Positions 19,825 to 27,679 of a stretch of DNA of 64,000 nucleotides are shown here, piece by piece. Every line of letters starts with the position of its first letter. Position 1 is the stretch's first letter. Origin of the DNA: Vibrio sp. STUT-A11 (GTDB taxonomy: Bacteria > Pseudomonadota > Gammaproteobacteria > Enterobacterales > Vibrionaceae). The position numbers and the translations under genes are program-made. The stretch lies in contig NZ_AP026763.1 of NCBI RefSeq assembly GCF_026000435.1, forward strand, positions 186,001 to 250,000. Reading direction: 5' to 3'. Below the pieces are notes generated by a model, which saw only the letters and a list, made by a program, of their open reading frames with translations, did no database searches and was not told where the DNA came from.

Positions 19825-21210
19825 TTACTCAGCCACCCCGCCTTGCGTCAATTTGGTTGGATTCAGCAGTTTCTCCAGTGTCGCACGATCTAAGTCGGTT
19901 TCCTCTTCAGCGACATCAATGATAGCACGTCCTTGTTTATAGGCTTTTTTTGCTATTTCTGCTGCTTTTAAGTAGCCGATCACCGGATTAAGTGCGGTCA
20001 CCAGAATGGGGTTCTTGGCTAATGCAACATCGAGGTTGTCTTGCCTGACTTCAAACGTTGCAATCGCTTTGTCTGCCAATGCTGTAGCACTATTCGACAA
20101 TAGTTCGATACTTTCCAGTACATTATGAGCAATCACTGGCAGCATTACGTTGAGTTGGAAATTACCTGACTGGCCCGCAATAGTAATCGTGGTGTCATTG
20201 CCAATCACCTGAGCACTGGCCATGGCTGCGGCTTCTGGAATCACAGGATTTACTTTCCCAGGCATGATGGATGAGCCCGGCTGTAGGCCCTGTAATTCGA
20301 TTTCTCCCAACCCTGCGAGTGGACCGGAATTCATCCAGCGAAGATCGTTTGCGATCTTCAGGATCGCAACTGCTGCTGTTTTAAGCTGTCCGGAGACTGC
20401 CACGATCGCATCCTGACTGCTGAGATTAAAAAAGAAATTAGGGCTGGATGAAAAGACCACTTTTGTGGACTGAGACAGGTTATCCGCAAATAAAGCGGCA
20501 AAACGTGGATCAGCATTGATCCCAGTCCCTACAGCAGTGCCACCTTGTGCCAAGGCTTTTATAGCGGGCAGAGTATGCTCTATCGCTTTTTTGGCGTGCT
20601 CAATCTGAAACTGCCAGCCACCAAGTTCTTGTGCGAAGGTAATTGGCATCGCGTCCATCAGGTGAGTTCGGCCTGTTTTGACCACGTCTTTCAAATTCTG
20701 CTGTTTAGTGCTAAGTGTCTGGATAAGATGGTTGAGCGCTGGGAGCAACTGTTTTTCGATAGAGAGTGCGGTACTCACTTGAATCGCGGTTGGTACCACA
20801 TCGTTACTACTTTGGCCCATATTGACGTGATCATTTGGACTGACGTTCCCGCCTAAATTGTCTGAGGCAAGGGTAGCGATCACCTCATTGGCATTCATAT
20901 TTGAGCTGGTTCCAGAGCCGGTTTGAAAGACATCGATTGGAAACTGTTCAAGGTACTTTCCGTCGATGATGGTCTGTGCGGCATCCGCTATCGAATTCGC
21001 AATATCCCCTTCAAGCAAACCTAGCTGTGCATTGGTGAGAGCTGCGGTTTGCTTGATATAGGCTAAGGCGTGGATAAAGCCTTGTGGCATGGTGTGTTTA
21101 CTGATAGAAAAATTATCCACGGCACGTTGGGTTTGAGCTTGGTATAGGGCTTCTGATGGGACTTGTACTTCGCCCATACTGTCAGTTTCGATACGGAATT
21201 CCGAGGTCAT
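19825..21210 (-). CDS. fumC: Fumarase class II (iron-independent)
   Basis: It interconverts fumarate and malate in the TCA cycle without an iron-sulphur cluster. The 461 residues carry TGSGTSSNMNANEV (about 96-109), GRTHLMDAMP and the superfamily signature GSSIMPGKVNP near residue 316. It lies 15 bases downstream of a FagA-like gene that has a Fur box over its promoter, so it is probably induced by iron starvation, as the fagA-fumC-sodA operon is in Pseudomonas aeruginosa. Confidence 0.97.
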   Translation of the reverse strand: MTSEFRIETDSMGEVQVPSEALYQAQTQRAVDNFSISKHTMPQGFIHALAYIKQTAALTNAQLGLLEGDIANSIADAAQTIIDGKYLEQFPIDVFQTGSGTSSNMNANEVIATLASDNLGGNVSPNDHVNMGQSSNDVVPTAIQVSTALSIEKQLLPALNHLIQTLSTKQQNLKDVVKTGRTHLMDAMPITFAQELGGWQFQIEHAKKAIEHTLPAIKALAQGGTAVGTGINADPRFAALFADNLSQSTKVVFSSSPNFFFNLSSQDAIVAVSGQLKTAAVAILKIANDLRWMNSGPLAGLGEIELQGLQPGSSIMPGKVNPVIPEAAAMASAQVIGNDTTITIAGQSGNFQLNVMLPVIAHNVLESIELLSNSATALADKAIATFEVRQDNLDVALAKNPILVTALNPVIGYLKAAEIAKKAYKQGRAIIDVAEEETDLDRATLEKLLNPTKLTQGGVAE

Positions 21211-21225
21211 GGTAGGTCCTTTTGT

Positions 21226-21606
21226 TTAATCTAATTGCATCTGTATCAGACGTAATTGTTGTTGCAAGGAGAGATATTTCACGTTGCCACGCTTAAACTG
21301 ATAATAGAAACGTTTAAGGCAAAATAGCGGAGTGTGGATTGAATCAAGGCACACGCGACGAAAAGTTCGGCTGCGTCTCTGATCTTGAATTGCATCGAGC
21401 AGGTGGAAATACACTTGGCGTAAAAACAATTCACACAGCAGTAAATTTTCATCTTCTGCTTCGTGTTCATATTCCGACGCAAGTACCATTCCCCAGTGAA
21501 TATAGTCATAAATCACATCGGGCTCAAAGCCACTTGGTGCGTGAGCATGAAGGAAGCGATCTTGCGCTTTAAAGAATGCGTTAAAGATTACGTTGCTACT
21601 GTCCAT
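21226..21606 (-). CDS. FagA-like protein of the Fur-controlled fumC operon
   Basis: 126 residues from ATG 21606, chosen because GTGAGG just upstream is its ribosome site (the GTG at 21618 would overlap that site). The protein is soluble, acidic at first and basic later, rich in aromatic residues, and has no recognised catalytic motif. Small proteins upstream of fumC in pseudomonads are called FagA; identity with that family is inferred from position, size and Fur control. Function is unknown. It overlaps no other gene and is cotranscribed with fumC. Confidence 0.7.
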   Translation of the reverse strand: MDSSNVIFNAFFKAQDRFLHAHAPSGFEPDVIYDYIHWGMVLASEYEHEAEDENLLLCELFLRQVYFHLLDAIQDQRRSRTFRRVCLDSIHTPLFCLKRFYYQFKRGNVKYLSLQQQLRLIQMQLD

Positions 21607-21624
21607 GGTATTCCTCACTCAAAA

Positions 21625-21643
21625 GATAACGATAATTATTATC
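21625..21643. promoter_or_regulatory. Fur box of the fagA-fumC operon
   Basis: GATAACGATAATTATTATC matches the 19-bp Fur consensus GATAATGATAATCATTATC at 17 positions. It overlaps a candidate -10 (TAATAA on the minus strand, 21636-21641), which has a -35 TTGCTA at 21658-21663 with 16-base spacing. Fur-iron would block the promoter. Confidence 0.85.
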
Positions 21644-21840
21644 AATAAATGATCAGTTAGCAACCAAATATTTTGCCAGGTTTGAATAAAGGGCAAGTGA
21701 CGAGAATTTAGCGAGATAGAGTCGGGATTCGTATCCGTTAGGAAGGAGGAGAGGAGCGTCAATGGCACAAATTTTTTGTGACAACCACACGGTGGCAACG
21801 CGCTGAATATTAGCGTTATTGGGATGTATTAATACCATAT

Positions 21841-21923
21841 ATGGACCCTCTCTTACTTTTCTTGATTGCCTTTTCATCAATCAATATGGCTCATTTGAAG
21901 CCGATTAGGTAGAGAGGGTCCAT
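21841..21923. repeat. 83-bp inverted-repeat element
   Basis: ATGGACCCTCTC (21841-21852) and its exact reverse complement GAGAGGGTCCAT (21912-21923) bracket an AT-rich core. It could be a small non-autonomous mobile element or a conserved hairpin. No target duplication was clear. Confidence 0.55.
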
Positions 21924-22127
21924 TCCATTAACCTACTTAAGTATCCTTGCAAGCCAAAACTGCCAATGGCTGTATCACCATTTTGCAATTAGGATAACCA
22001 ATTACTGCAGTCTCTTGCTGTAAGCGATTTTCCTGCGCAAAAAGGATCTCTTACTTATTCAGATTGGCATCGGGTGTAAATTGTCGCCAGTTTGTCTACT
22101 CAGAAAAGTCTGTTCAGTAATCAAACG

Positions 22128-22610
22128 CTATTCAGTAAACAGAGTTTCGTATTTTACGAAAGCGGTTTGCGTCTCGCCGTAATAGAGTGTTCCTTCCGAC
22201 TGAATGACCACTCTTAACCAACTTTCTGCTGATTTTGGTCTAGGCAGGGTGATGTACCAGTTTTTACCTGCTTGATCCGCAGGTTCCATATCCACAGGTT
22301 TCGCATTTTTTTCCTGGTTGGCAACCACAGAAATTTTTACGCCTTCCAGGGGATAAGCGGCATTCAGAGACAATTCTAAACGGTCTTTAGTAAGTTTTTC
22401 TGAACGAAACTTCACTTTAAAATCGCCATTTTCCATATCACACAGACCACTGGTGTAGCGACAATTTGACTTGCTGGCCAATTTATAACTTTCACCTTCT
22501 TTCGCGGCATGAGGCTTTTCGCTTAATGCCATATCGGTACCGAAGTAGGCAATTAACGATAGGATCGGAGCGATTAACAGAGCGATAATTAAGTGCTTGT
22601 TTTTGAACAT
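22128..22610 (-). CDS. Membrane-anchored protein of unknown function next to the acetate symporter
   Basis: 160 residues. One hydrophobic segment at about 8-27 (LIIALLIAPILSLIAYFG) acts as a signal anchor; the rest is periplasmic in appearance, with a cysteine pair in NCRYTSGLCDMENGDFKVKF (about 49-68), a likely beta-sandwich, and YYGETQTAFVKY near the end. An AAGGA site precedes the ATG. I do not recognise the family. It lies about 105 bases beyond the symporter large subunit and behind a terminator, so expression may come from readthrough or its own promoter. Confidence 0.78.
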   Translation of the reverse strand: MFKNKHLIIALLIAPILSLIAYFGTDMALSEKPHAAKEGESYKLASKSNCRYTSGLCDMENGDFKVKFRSEKLTKDRLELSLNAAYPLEGVKISVVANQEKNAKPVDMEPADQAGKNWYITLPRPKSAESWLRVVIQSEGTLYYGETQTAFVKYETLFTE

Positions 22611-22662
22611 CTTGGCTTCCTTGCAACGACAGATTTCTAAATAGTAACTGAAAAATTAGAAT

Positions 22663-22700
22663 AAAAAAGCCCCGAACAGGTGTTCCCAGACGGGGCTTTG
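22663..22700 (-). terminator. Terminator downstream of the symporter operon
   Basis: On the minus strand CAAAGCCCCG, an inner GAACA/TGTTC stem and CGGGGCTTTTTT. It lies 16 bases past the symporter stop. Confidence 0.85.
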
Positions 22701-22715
22701 AGGTTGTAATTATAA

Positions 22716-24443
22716 TTAGTGATCGACAGCTTCGCCTGCACCAACTGGGACACGTACGTGTTCAACCAGATCTTTCACTTCTTGAGGCGTTTCATCAGTG
22801 ACTTTCGATACTGCGAACGCGACAATAAAGTTGAAGACTGCACCAATTGCACCAAACGCATTAGGCTCAATGCCTAGGAACCAGTTGCTACCCCAGCTTT
22901 CCAGGTATTTCCAATCAGCGACAAATAGGATGCCTTTGTGCTGGAATACGTAGAACAGGGTGATACTGATACCTGCGATCATACCTGCGATTGCGCCTTC
23001 TTTATTGATGCTTTTACTGAAGATACCCATCATCAAGGCTGGGAAGATAGAGGATGCCGCCAGACCAAAGGCCAGTGCAACGGTACCTGCTGCAAACCCA
23101 GGCGGATTTAAACCTAGATAACCAGCTGCAGCGATTGCCACCGCCATGGAAATCCGGCTGGCAAGCAGCTCTTTCTTCTCGGAGATGTTAGGGTTGATAA
23201 CCCCCTTGATTAAGTCATGGGAAATTGCCGACGATATGGCCAACAACAGACCCGCAGCGGTTGATAGCGCAGCCGCCAGGCCACCTGCCGCAACCAATGC
23301 GATTACCCAGTTTGGTAGTTTAGCAATCTCTGGGTTTGCCAGTACCATGATGTCGTTATCTACACGTAGCTCGTTAGTCGCCGCATCTGAGGTGTATTGG
23401 ATATTGCCGTCACCATTTTTATCGTCAAAACCTAGTAGGCCTGTTGTTTCCCAGTTTTTGAACCAAGCTGGACGCTCGTCATAAACAAGATGCTGACCAG
23501 GCGCCGGGTTAACCGTATTCATAAGGTTTAGACGTGCCATTGCTGATACTGCTGGAGCAGTAGTGTAAAGAATAGCAATGAAAATGAGTGCCCAACCTGC
23601 AGATGTACGTGCGTCACGAACCTTAGGTACCGTAAAGAAACGGATGATTACGTGTGGCAGACCCGCTGTACCGATCATCAGTGACATGGTGTAAACGAAC
23701 ATGTTTAGCGTATCACCACGAACCTGGGTGGTATATTCACTAAAGCCGAGTTCGGTCACCACCTGATCGAGCCGATCGAGTAGATAGACGTCGGTTCCCG
23801 CCATCGTACTACCAAGACCGATCTGAGGAATTGGGTTACCAGTCAATTGCAGAGAGATAAAGATTGCTGGGATAGTGTAAGCAAGAATGAGTACGCAATA
23901 TTGAGCAATCTGCGTGTAAGTAATACCTTTCATGCCGCCAAGTACAGCGTACATGAATACGATACACATACCGATCAGTAGACCCGTTGAGTAATCAACT
24001 TCCAGGAAACGACCGAATGCAACGCCAACGCCTTTCATCTGACCGATAACGTAAGTTACCGATGCGATGATCAGACAGATAACCGCTACGATACGAGCCG
24101 TCTTGGAGTAGAAACGCTCACCGACAAACTCTGGCACAGTAAATTTACCGAACTTACGTAGGTAAGGAGCAAGAAGCAGAGCAAGCAGCACGTAACCGCC
24201 AGTCCAACCCATGAGGAATACAGAACCACCGTATCCCATGAAGGCAATCAGACCTGCCATCGAAATAAACGAAGCCGCTGACATCCAGTCTGCTGCTGTC
24301 GCCATACCGTTCGCGATTGGGTTTACACCGCCACCCGCAACATAGAACTCTTTGGTCGAGCCTGCGCGCGCCCAAATCGCAATCCCGATGTACAGGATGA
24401 AGGTTGCACCAACAACCAGGTAAGTAATAGTTTTCAAATCCAT
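22716..24443 (-). CDS. Sodium:solute symporter large subunit, ActP-like (VC_2705 subfamily)
   Basis: A 575-residue inner-membrane symporter with about 13 helices, probably for acetate or another short carboxylate. SSF signatures are GGGVNPIANGMATAADWMSAASF (about 37-59), MIGTAGLPHVIIRFFTV (256-272) and GGLAAALSTAAGLLLAISSAISHD. An insert at about 325-370 contains the EF-hand-like loop DKNGDGNI (341-348). It is paired with a DUF4212 small subunit 12 bases upstream, the hallmark of the VC_2705 two-subunit type, which is longer than E. coli ActP (549). Its place inside the crbS/acs block suggests acetate uptake; the substrate is inferred. Confidence 0.93.
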   Translation of the reverse strand: MDLKTITYLVVGATFILYIGIAIWARAGSTKEFYVAGGGVNPIANGMATAADWMSAASFISMAGLIAFMGYGGSVFLMGWTGGYVLLALLLAPYLRKFGKFTVPEFVGERFYSKTARIVAVICLIIASVTYVIGQMKGVGVAFGRFLEVDYSTGLLIGMCIVFMYAVLGGMKGITYTQIAQYCVLILAYTIPAIFISLQLTGNPIPQIGLGSTMAGTDVYLLDRLDQVVTELGFSEYTTQVRGDTLNMFVYTMSLMIGTAGLPHVIIRFFTVPKVRDARTSAGWALIFIAILYTTAPAVSAMARLNLMNTVNPAPGQHLVYDERPAWFKNWETTGLLGFDDKNGDGNIQYTSDAATNELRVDNDIMVLANPEIAKLPNWVIALVAAGGLAAALSTAAGLLLAISSAISHDLIKGVINPNISEKKELLASRISMAVAIAAAGYLGLNPPGFAAGTVALAFGLAASSIFPALMMGIFSKSINKEGAIAGMIAGISITLFYVFQHKGILFVADWKYLESWGSNWFLGIEPNAFGAIGAVFNFIVAFAVSKVTDETPQEVKDLVEHVRVPVGAGEAVDH

Positions 24444-24455
24444 CTGAGTGACTCC

Positions 24456-24719
24456 TTACTCATCTACGCCGAATTCACGGTCGATTTTGCGCATCTTCCA
24501 CGCGTAGTAGAAAATAATACCCAGGAAGGCGTAGATGGAGCCTTGTTGAGCGAACCAGAAACCAAGCTTGTATCCACCTAGTTGAAATTGATTTAGTACA
24601 TCGACAAATAAAATGCCGCAGCCGAAAGACACAACGAACCAGATGACCATTAGGCCAATCATGAGCTTCACGTTTTTGTCCCAATAGGCTTTGGCTCTTT
24701 CTTCACTTTCAAATGCCAT
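24456..24719 (-). CDS. DUF4212 sodium:solute symporter small subunit
   Basis: 87 residues from ATG 24719, which follows AAGGAGACGGCA. Upstream in-frame codons to 24878 run through the leader hairpin and are not credible as coding. Two membrane helices (about 17-37 and 53-73) and a cytoplasmic C-terminal KMRKIDREFGVDE are typical of this small family (TIGR03647-like). It lies directly upstream of the large subunit and presumably assembles with it. Confidence 0.92.
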   Translation of the reverse strand: MAFESEERAKAYWDKNVKLMIGLMVIWFVVSFGCGILFVDVLNQFQLGGYKLGFWFAQQGSIYAFLGIIFYYAWKMRKIDREFGVDE

Positions 24720-24820
24720 TGCCGTCTCCTTACGATCGGTATTGTTGTTAAAAAAATGTTTCACCATGTACATTAGCAAGGTGTTGGCAAGAACTCTTTT
24801 CAACTTTAGTCGGGGCATGA

Positions 24821-24852
24821 AAAACAAAAAACGCCCGTATAATGGGCGCTTA
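24821..24852 (-). terminator. Terminator-like hairpin in the leader of the symporter operon
   Basis: On the minus strand CGCCC, ATTATA and GGGCG followed by TTTTTTGTTTTT. It lies about 100 bases before the DUF4212 start, between the CRP-like site and the gene. It could end a small RNA or act as an attenuator. Confidence 0.65.
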
Positions 24853-24916
24853 AAGAGATTGTAAGAGAATTTTACCATGTTAACGCAGTGTTAAATTAGC
24901 CTAAGGTCTAATGCGA

Positions 24917-24932
24917 AATGACACTATTCACA
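24917..24932. promoter_or_regulatory. CRP-like site upstream of the symporter operon
   Basis: AATGA-CACTAT-TCACA. On the minus strand this is TGTGA-N6-TCATT, 8 of 10 core bases of the TGTGA-N6-TCACA consensus. CRP control of acs/actP is known in E. coli; here it is a prediction. Confidence 0.55.
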
Positions 24933-25107
24933 ATTTATTTTTGCTGGCGTTATCTTTTCTTCATTGATTTGGTGAAACCTATGCTGGTGACCACAAGTTA
25001 TTTGTTTACATAAAGTTTTCGTTTTAACTAGAGCGCTGAGACACAATAAAGCGGTAGACTAACGATGATACCTACGTTGGTTATAACTTTTATATTTGGG
25101 AGGGGGA

Positions 25108-26853
25108 ATGGACGCAAACACCATTAACAGCTTTTTTCTTGTCGGTGCATTGCTGATTGCACTGAGCGTTCTTCTTAGCCCTGTCTCTTCTAAGTTGGGT
25201 ATTCCCATTCTCCTTGTCTTTCTTGCCGTTGGTATGCTGGCGGGGGAAGACGGCTTAGGCGGTATTCTGTTTGATAATTTCTCGATTGCTTACTTAGTCA
25301 GTAACTTAGCCTTAGCCATCATATTGCTTGATGGTGGCATGAGAACAAGAGTCGCAAGTTTCCGGGTGGCATTATGGCCATCGGTGTCATTGGCCACGTT
25401 GGGTGTCGCAATGACGACGCTCTTAACCGGACTGATGGCGACCTGGTTGTTTGATCTGGATTTACTGCAAGGCATCCTTGTTGGAGCCATTGTGGGGTCT
25501 ACGGATGCGGCTGCGGTATTTTCTCTGCTTAAAGGACGCAGTCTCAATGAACGTGTGGGCTCGACTCTGGAAATTGAATCCGGTACTAACGATCCGATGG
25601 CAGTCTTTCTCACCGTGACCTTAATTGCGATTTTGTCGAGCTCAGGTGCGGAGTTAAGCGTCGGCTTCTTAGCTCTGAGCTTTGTGAAACAGTTTGGTAT
25701 TGGTGCATTGCTTGGTATTGCTGGTGGCTGGGTACTATGGAAGATCATTAACCGCAATCAACTGCCAGATGGTTTGTACTCAATTTTGACCGTCAGTGGT
25801 GGCCTGCTGATTTTTGCTTTATCGAATACACTCGGTGGCAGCGGCATCCTATCCATTTACCTGGTGGGTTTGCTACTTGGTAATCGTCCAACGCGCAGCC
25901 GCCACTCGATTCTGCATGTCTTAGATGGCATGACCTGGTTAGCGCAAATTGGCATGTTCTTAGTGCTGGGCTTGCTGGTCACGCCTTCGAATCTGTTGTC
26001 GATAGCGCTACCGGGGCTGGCACTTGCCTTTGGTATGATTCTGTTTGCGCGTCCAATTTCTGTGTGGGTAGGCTTACTGCCATTCAAAAGTTTTATGCCA
26101 CGTGAAAAGTGGTTTGTTTCCTGGGTGGGGTTGCGTGGTGCCGTGCCGATCATTTTGGCGGTGTTCCCGATGATGGCTGGCCTTCCTGATGCACAACTTT
26201 ATTTTAACCTCGCGTTCTTCGTCGTTATGGTCTCGCTGATTGTTCAGGGAGGCACGTTGACCAAAGCAATGTCGCTAGCCAAAGTAGAACTGCCCCCAAA
26301 ACCGGAGCCAATATCGCGAATTGGTGTTGAGGTTTATCCTACCAGTGAGTGGGAGCTATTTATCTATCGATTGAAAGCAGACAAATGGTGCATTGGGGAA
26401 CCATTGCGTAGTTTGTCTATGCCGGAAGGCACGCGTATTGCGGCGGTCTTTCGCCACCAGGAATTGATGCACCCATCAGGAAGTACCAAGCTGGAAGAAG
26501 ATGATACTTTGTGTGTCTTTGCTCAAGAGAAAGATTTAGATGCGTTGAGCCTGCTGTTCAGTGAAGCGCCAGAAAAAGCGTCAATGACTCGTTTCTTTGG
26601 TGATTTCTTTTTGGATATTGAAGTCAGACTATCCGATGTTGCCATGATGTATGGCTTAGACCTTGGCGAGGAGTCACTGGACTTCACCTTGAGAAGGCTG
26701 GTGGAGGAACACTTGGGAACAGCTCCGGTTCTGGGTGACCAATTTGAATGGCAAGGGCTACATTGGATTATTGCTGATGTGGTCGATCAGCAAGTGACCA
26801 AAGTAGGCTTACGCTTGCCTACTGAACAAGATGAACTGACGGAAGACGAGTAG
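25108..26853 (+). CDS. nhaP2: K+/H+ antiporter NhaP2 (CvrA)
   Basis: A 581-residue CPA1-family exchanger that exports K+ (in vibrios also Na+) for protons. Residues 1-390 form 12-13 helices with the core motifs AIVGSTDAAAVFSLL and ESGTNDPMAVFLTV (about 132-170, the ion-binding ND pair) and SWVGLRGAVPIILAVFP. A cytoplasmic TrkA-C domain (about 400-480) and a CorC/HlyC-like domain (about 490-575) follow. The ATG at 25108 starts MDANTINSFF, like E. coli CvrA, behind a GGGAGGGGG site. It converges on crbR with only 3 bases between stops. Confidence 0.96.
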   Translation: MDANTINSFFLVGALLIALSVLLSPVSSKLGIPILLVFLAVGMLAGEDGLGGILFDNFSIAYLVSNLALAIILLDGGMRTRVASFRVALWPSVSLATLGVAMTTLLTGLMATWLFDLDLLQGILVGAIVGSTDAAAVFSLLKGRSLNERVGSTLEIESGTNDPMAVFLTVTLIAILSSSGAELSVGFLALSFVKQFGIGALLGIAGGWVLWKIINRNQLPDGLYSILTVSGGLLIFALSNTLGGSGILSIYLVGLLLGNRPTRSRHSILHVLDGMTWLAQIGMFLVLGLLVTPSNLLSIALPGLALAFGMILFARPISVWVGLLPFKSFMPREKWFVSWVGLRGAVPIILAVFPMMAGLPDAQLYFNLAFFVVMVSLIVQGGTLTKAMSLAKVELPPKPEPISRIGVEVYPTSEWELFIYRLKADKWCIGEPLRSLSMPEGTRIAAVFRHQELMHPSGSTKLEEDDTLCVFAQEKDLDALSLLFSEAPEKASMTRFFGDFFLDIEVRLSDVAMMYGLDLGEESLDFTLRRLVEEHLGTAPVLGDQFEWQGLHWIIADVVDQQVTKVGLRLPTEQDELTEDE

Positions 26854-26856
26854 AGT

Positions 26857-27486
26857 TTAACTATTCATTTCCGTTAGCATGATGACAGCTTGAGTGCGGT
26901 TCTTCACGCCTAGTTTGCGGAAAATCGCCGTCATGTGCGCTTTGATGGTGGCCTCTGATACATTCAGCTCATAAGCGATTTGTTTGTTCAGCAAGCCATC
27001 TGACAACATCCCCAACACTTTGTATTGCTGCGGCGTTAACGTAGCAATCTTCTCTGCTAAATCACTGCATGCGGCATTATTGGTAATCAGACCTTCAGGG
27101 AAGTAGGGGTCGCCGTTAAGCACCTGATTGATAGCATTAACGAGTTCACGCATATCACTTGATTTAGGAATGAAGCCGAAAGCGCCGTGACTTTTTACCT
27201 GAGTTACGATAGCTGGCTCTTCACTGGCTGAAACGACAACTACAGGTAAGTCAGGGTATTCGGCACGCAGGTGAATCAGACCCGACATACCATTTGCGCC
27301 AGGCATCTTGAGATCCAATAGCACTAAGTCTGGCTCCTCTTCCCTCTCCAATAACGCAAGTAAGGCATCGAGTGAGTCAGCTTCGAGAAGATTTGCACCA
27401 CTCACCGCCATGTGTACCGATTGGAACAAAGCATTACGGAAGAGAGGGTGATCATCAGCAATGATGATGGTGTAGGTCGAATCCAT
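26857..27486 (-). CDS. crbR: LuxR-type response regulator CrbR
   Basis: 209 residues from ATG 27486 (GTG 27498 is an alternative). The receiver domain has IIIADDHPLFRNAL and the phosphate acceptor Asp58 in DLVLLDLKMPG. The C-terminal LuxR/FixJ helix-turn-helix (about 145-205) has LTPQQYKVLGMLSDGLLNKQ and FRKLGVKNRTQAV. It matches CrbR, the partner of CrbS that activates acs in Vibrio. Assignment rests on family and on location in the same block; crbS lies 7 kb away. Confidence 0.85.
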   Translation of the reverse strand: MDSTYTIIIADDHPLFRNALFQSVHMAVSGANLLEADSLDALLALLEREEEPDLVLLDLKMPGANGMSGLIHLRAEYPDLPVVVVSASEEPAIVTQVKSHGAFGFIPKSSDMRELVNAINQVLNGDPYFPEGLITNNAACSDLAEKIATLTPQQYKVLGMLSDGLLNKQIAYELNVSEATIKAHMTAIFRKLGVKNRTQAVIMLTEMNS

Positions 27487-27638
27487 GACGTTAAACACTT
27501 TTGACTATTTGGTTAAATTTATTATTGTCCAGCTTTGAGATTGTGGACAATATTTATTCGCTAAAAGTCTGAACCAAATCGACTTTTATTAGAGAAAATG
27601 CATATAACCCTCATTTTATTTTTTTGTTTTGTGCAATA

Positions 27639-27667
27639 AAAACGCCAGTAGAAAATTACTGGCGTTT
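27639..27667 (-). terminator. Terminator downstream of dsbD
   Basis: AAACGCCAGTA, loop and TACTGGCGTTT with a T run on the minus strand. It lies 13 bases beyond the dsbD stop. Confidence 0.88.
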
Positions 27668-27679
27668 GAATTTGTCTGA

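Larger units (their letters stand above)
21607..22127. other. Intergenic region upstream of the fagA-like gene
   Basis: This stretch of about 520 bases holds the Fur-controlled promoter (21625-21663) and an inverted-repeat element (21841-21923). Open frames inside it lack ribosome sites and protein character. Nothing else is recognised. Confidence 0.6.
24720..25107. other. Divergent control region between the symporter operon and nhaP2
   Basis: This stretch of about 390 bases holds a terminator-like hairpin on the minus strand (24821-24852) and a CRP-like site (24917-24932). No separate protein gene is evident; a short RNA ending at the hairpin is possible. Confidence 0.6.
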
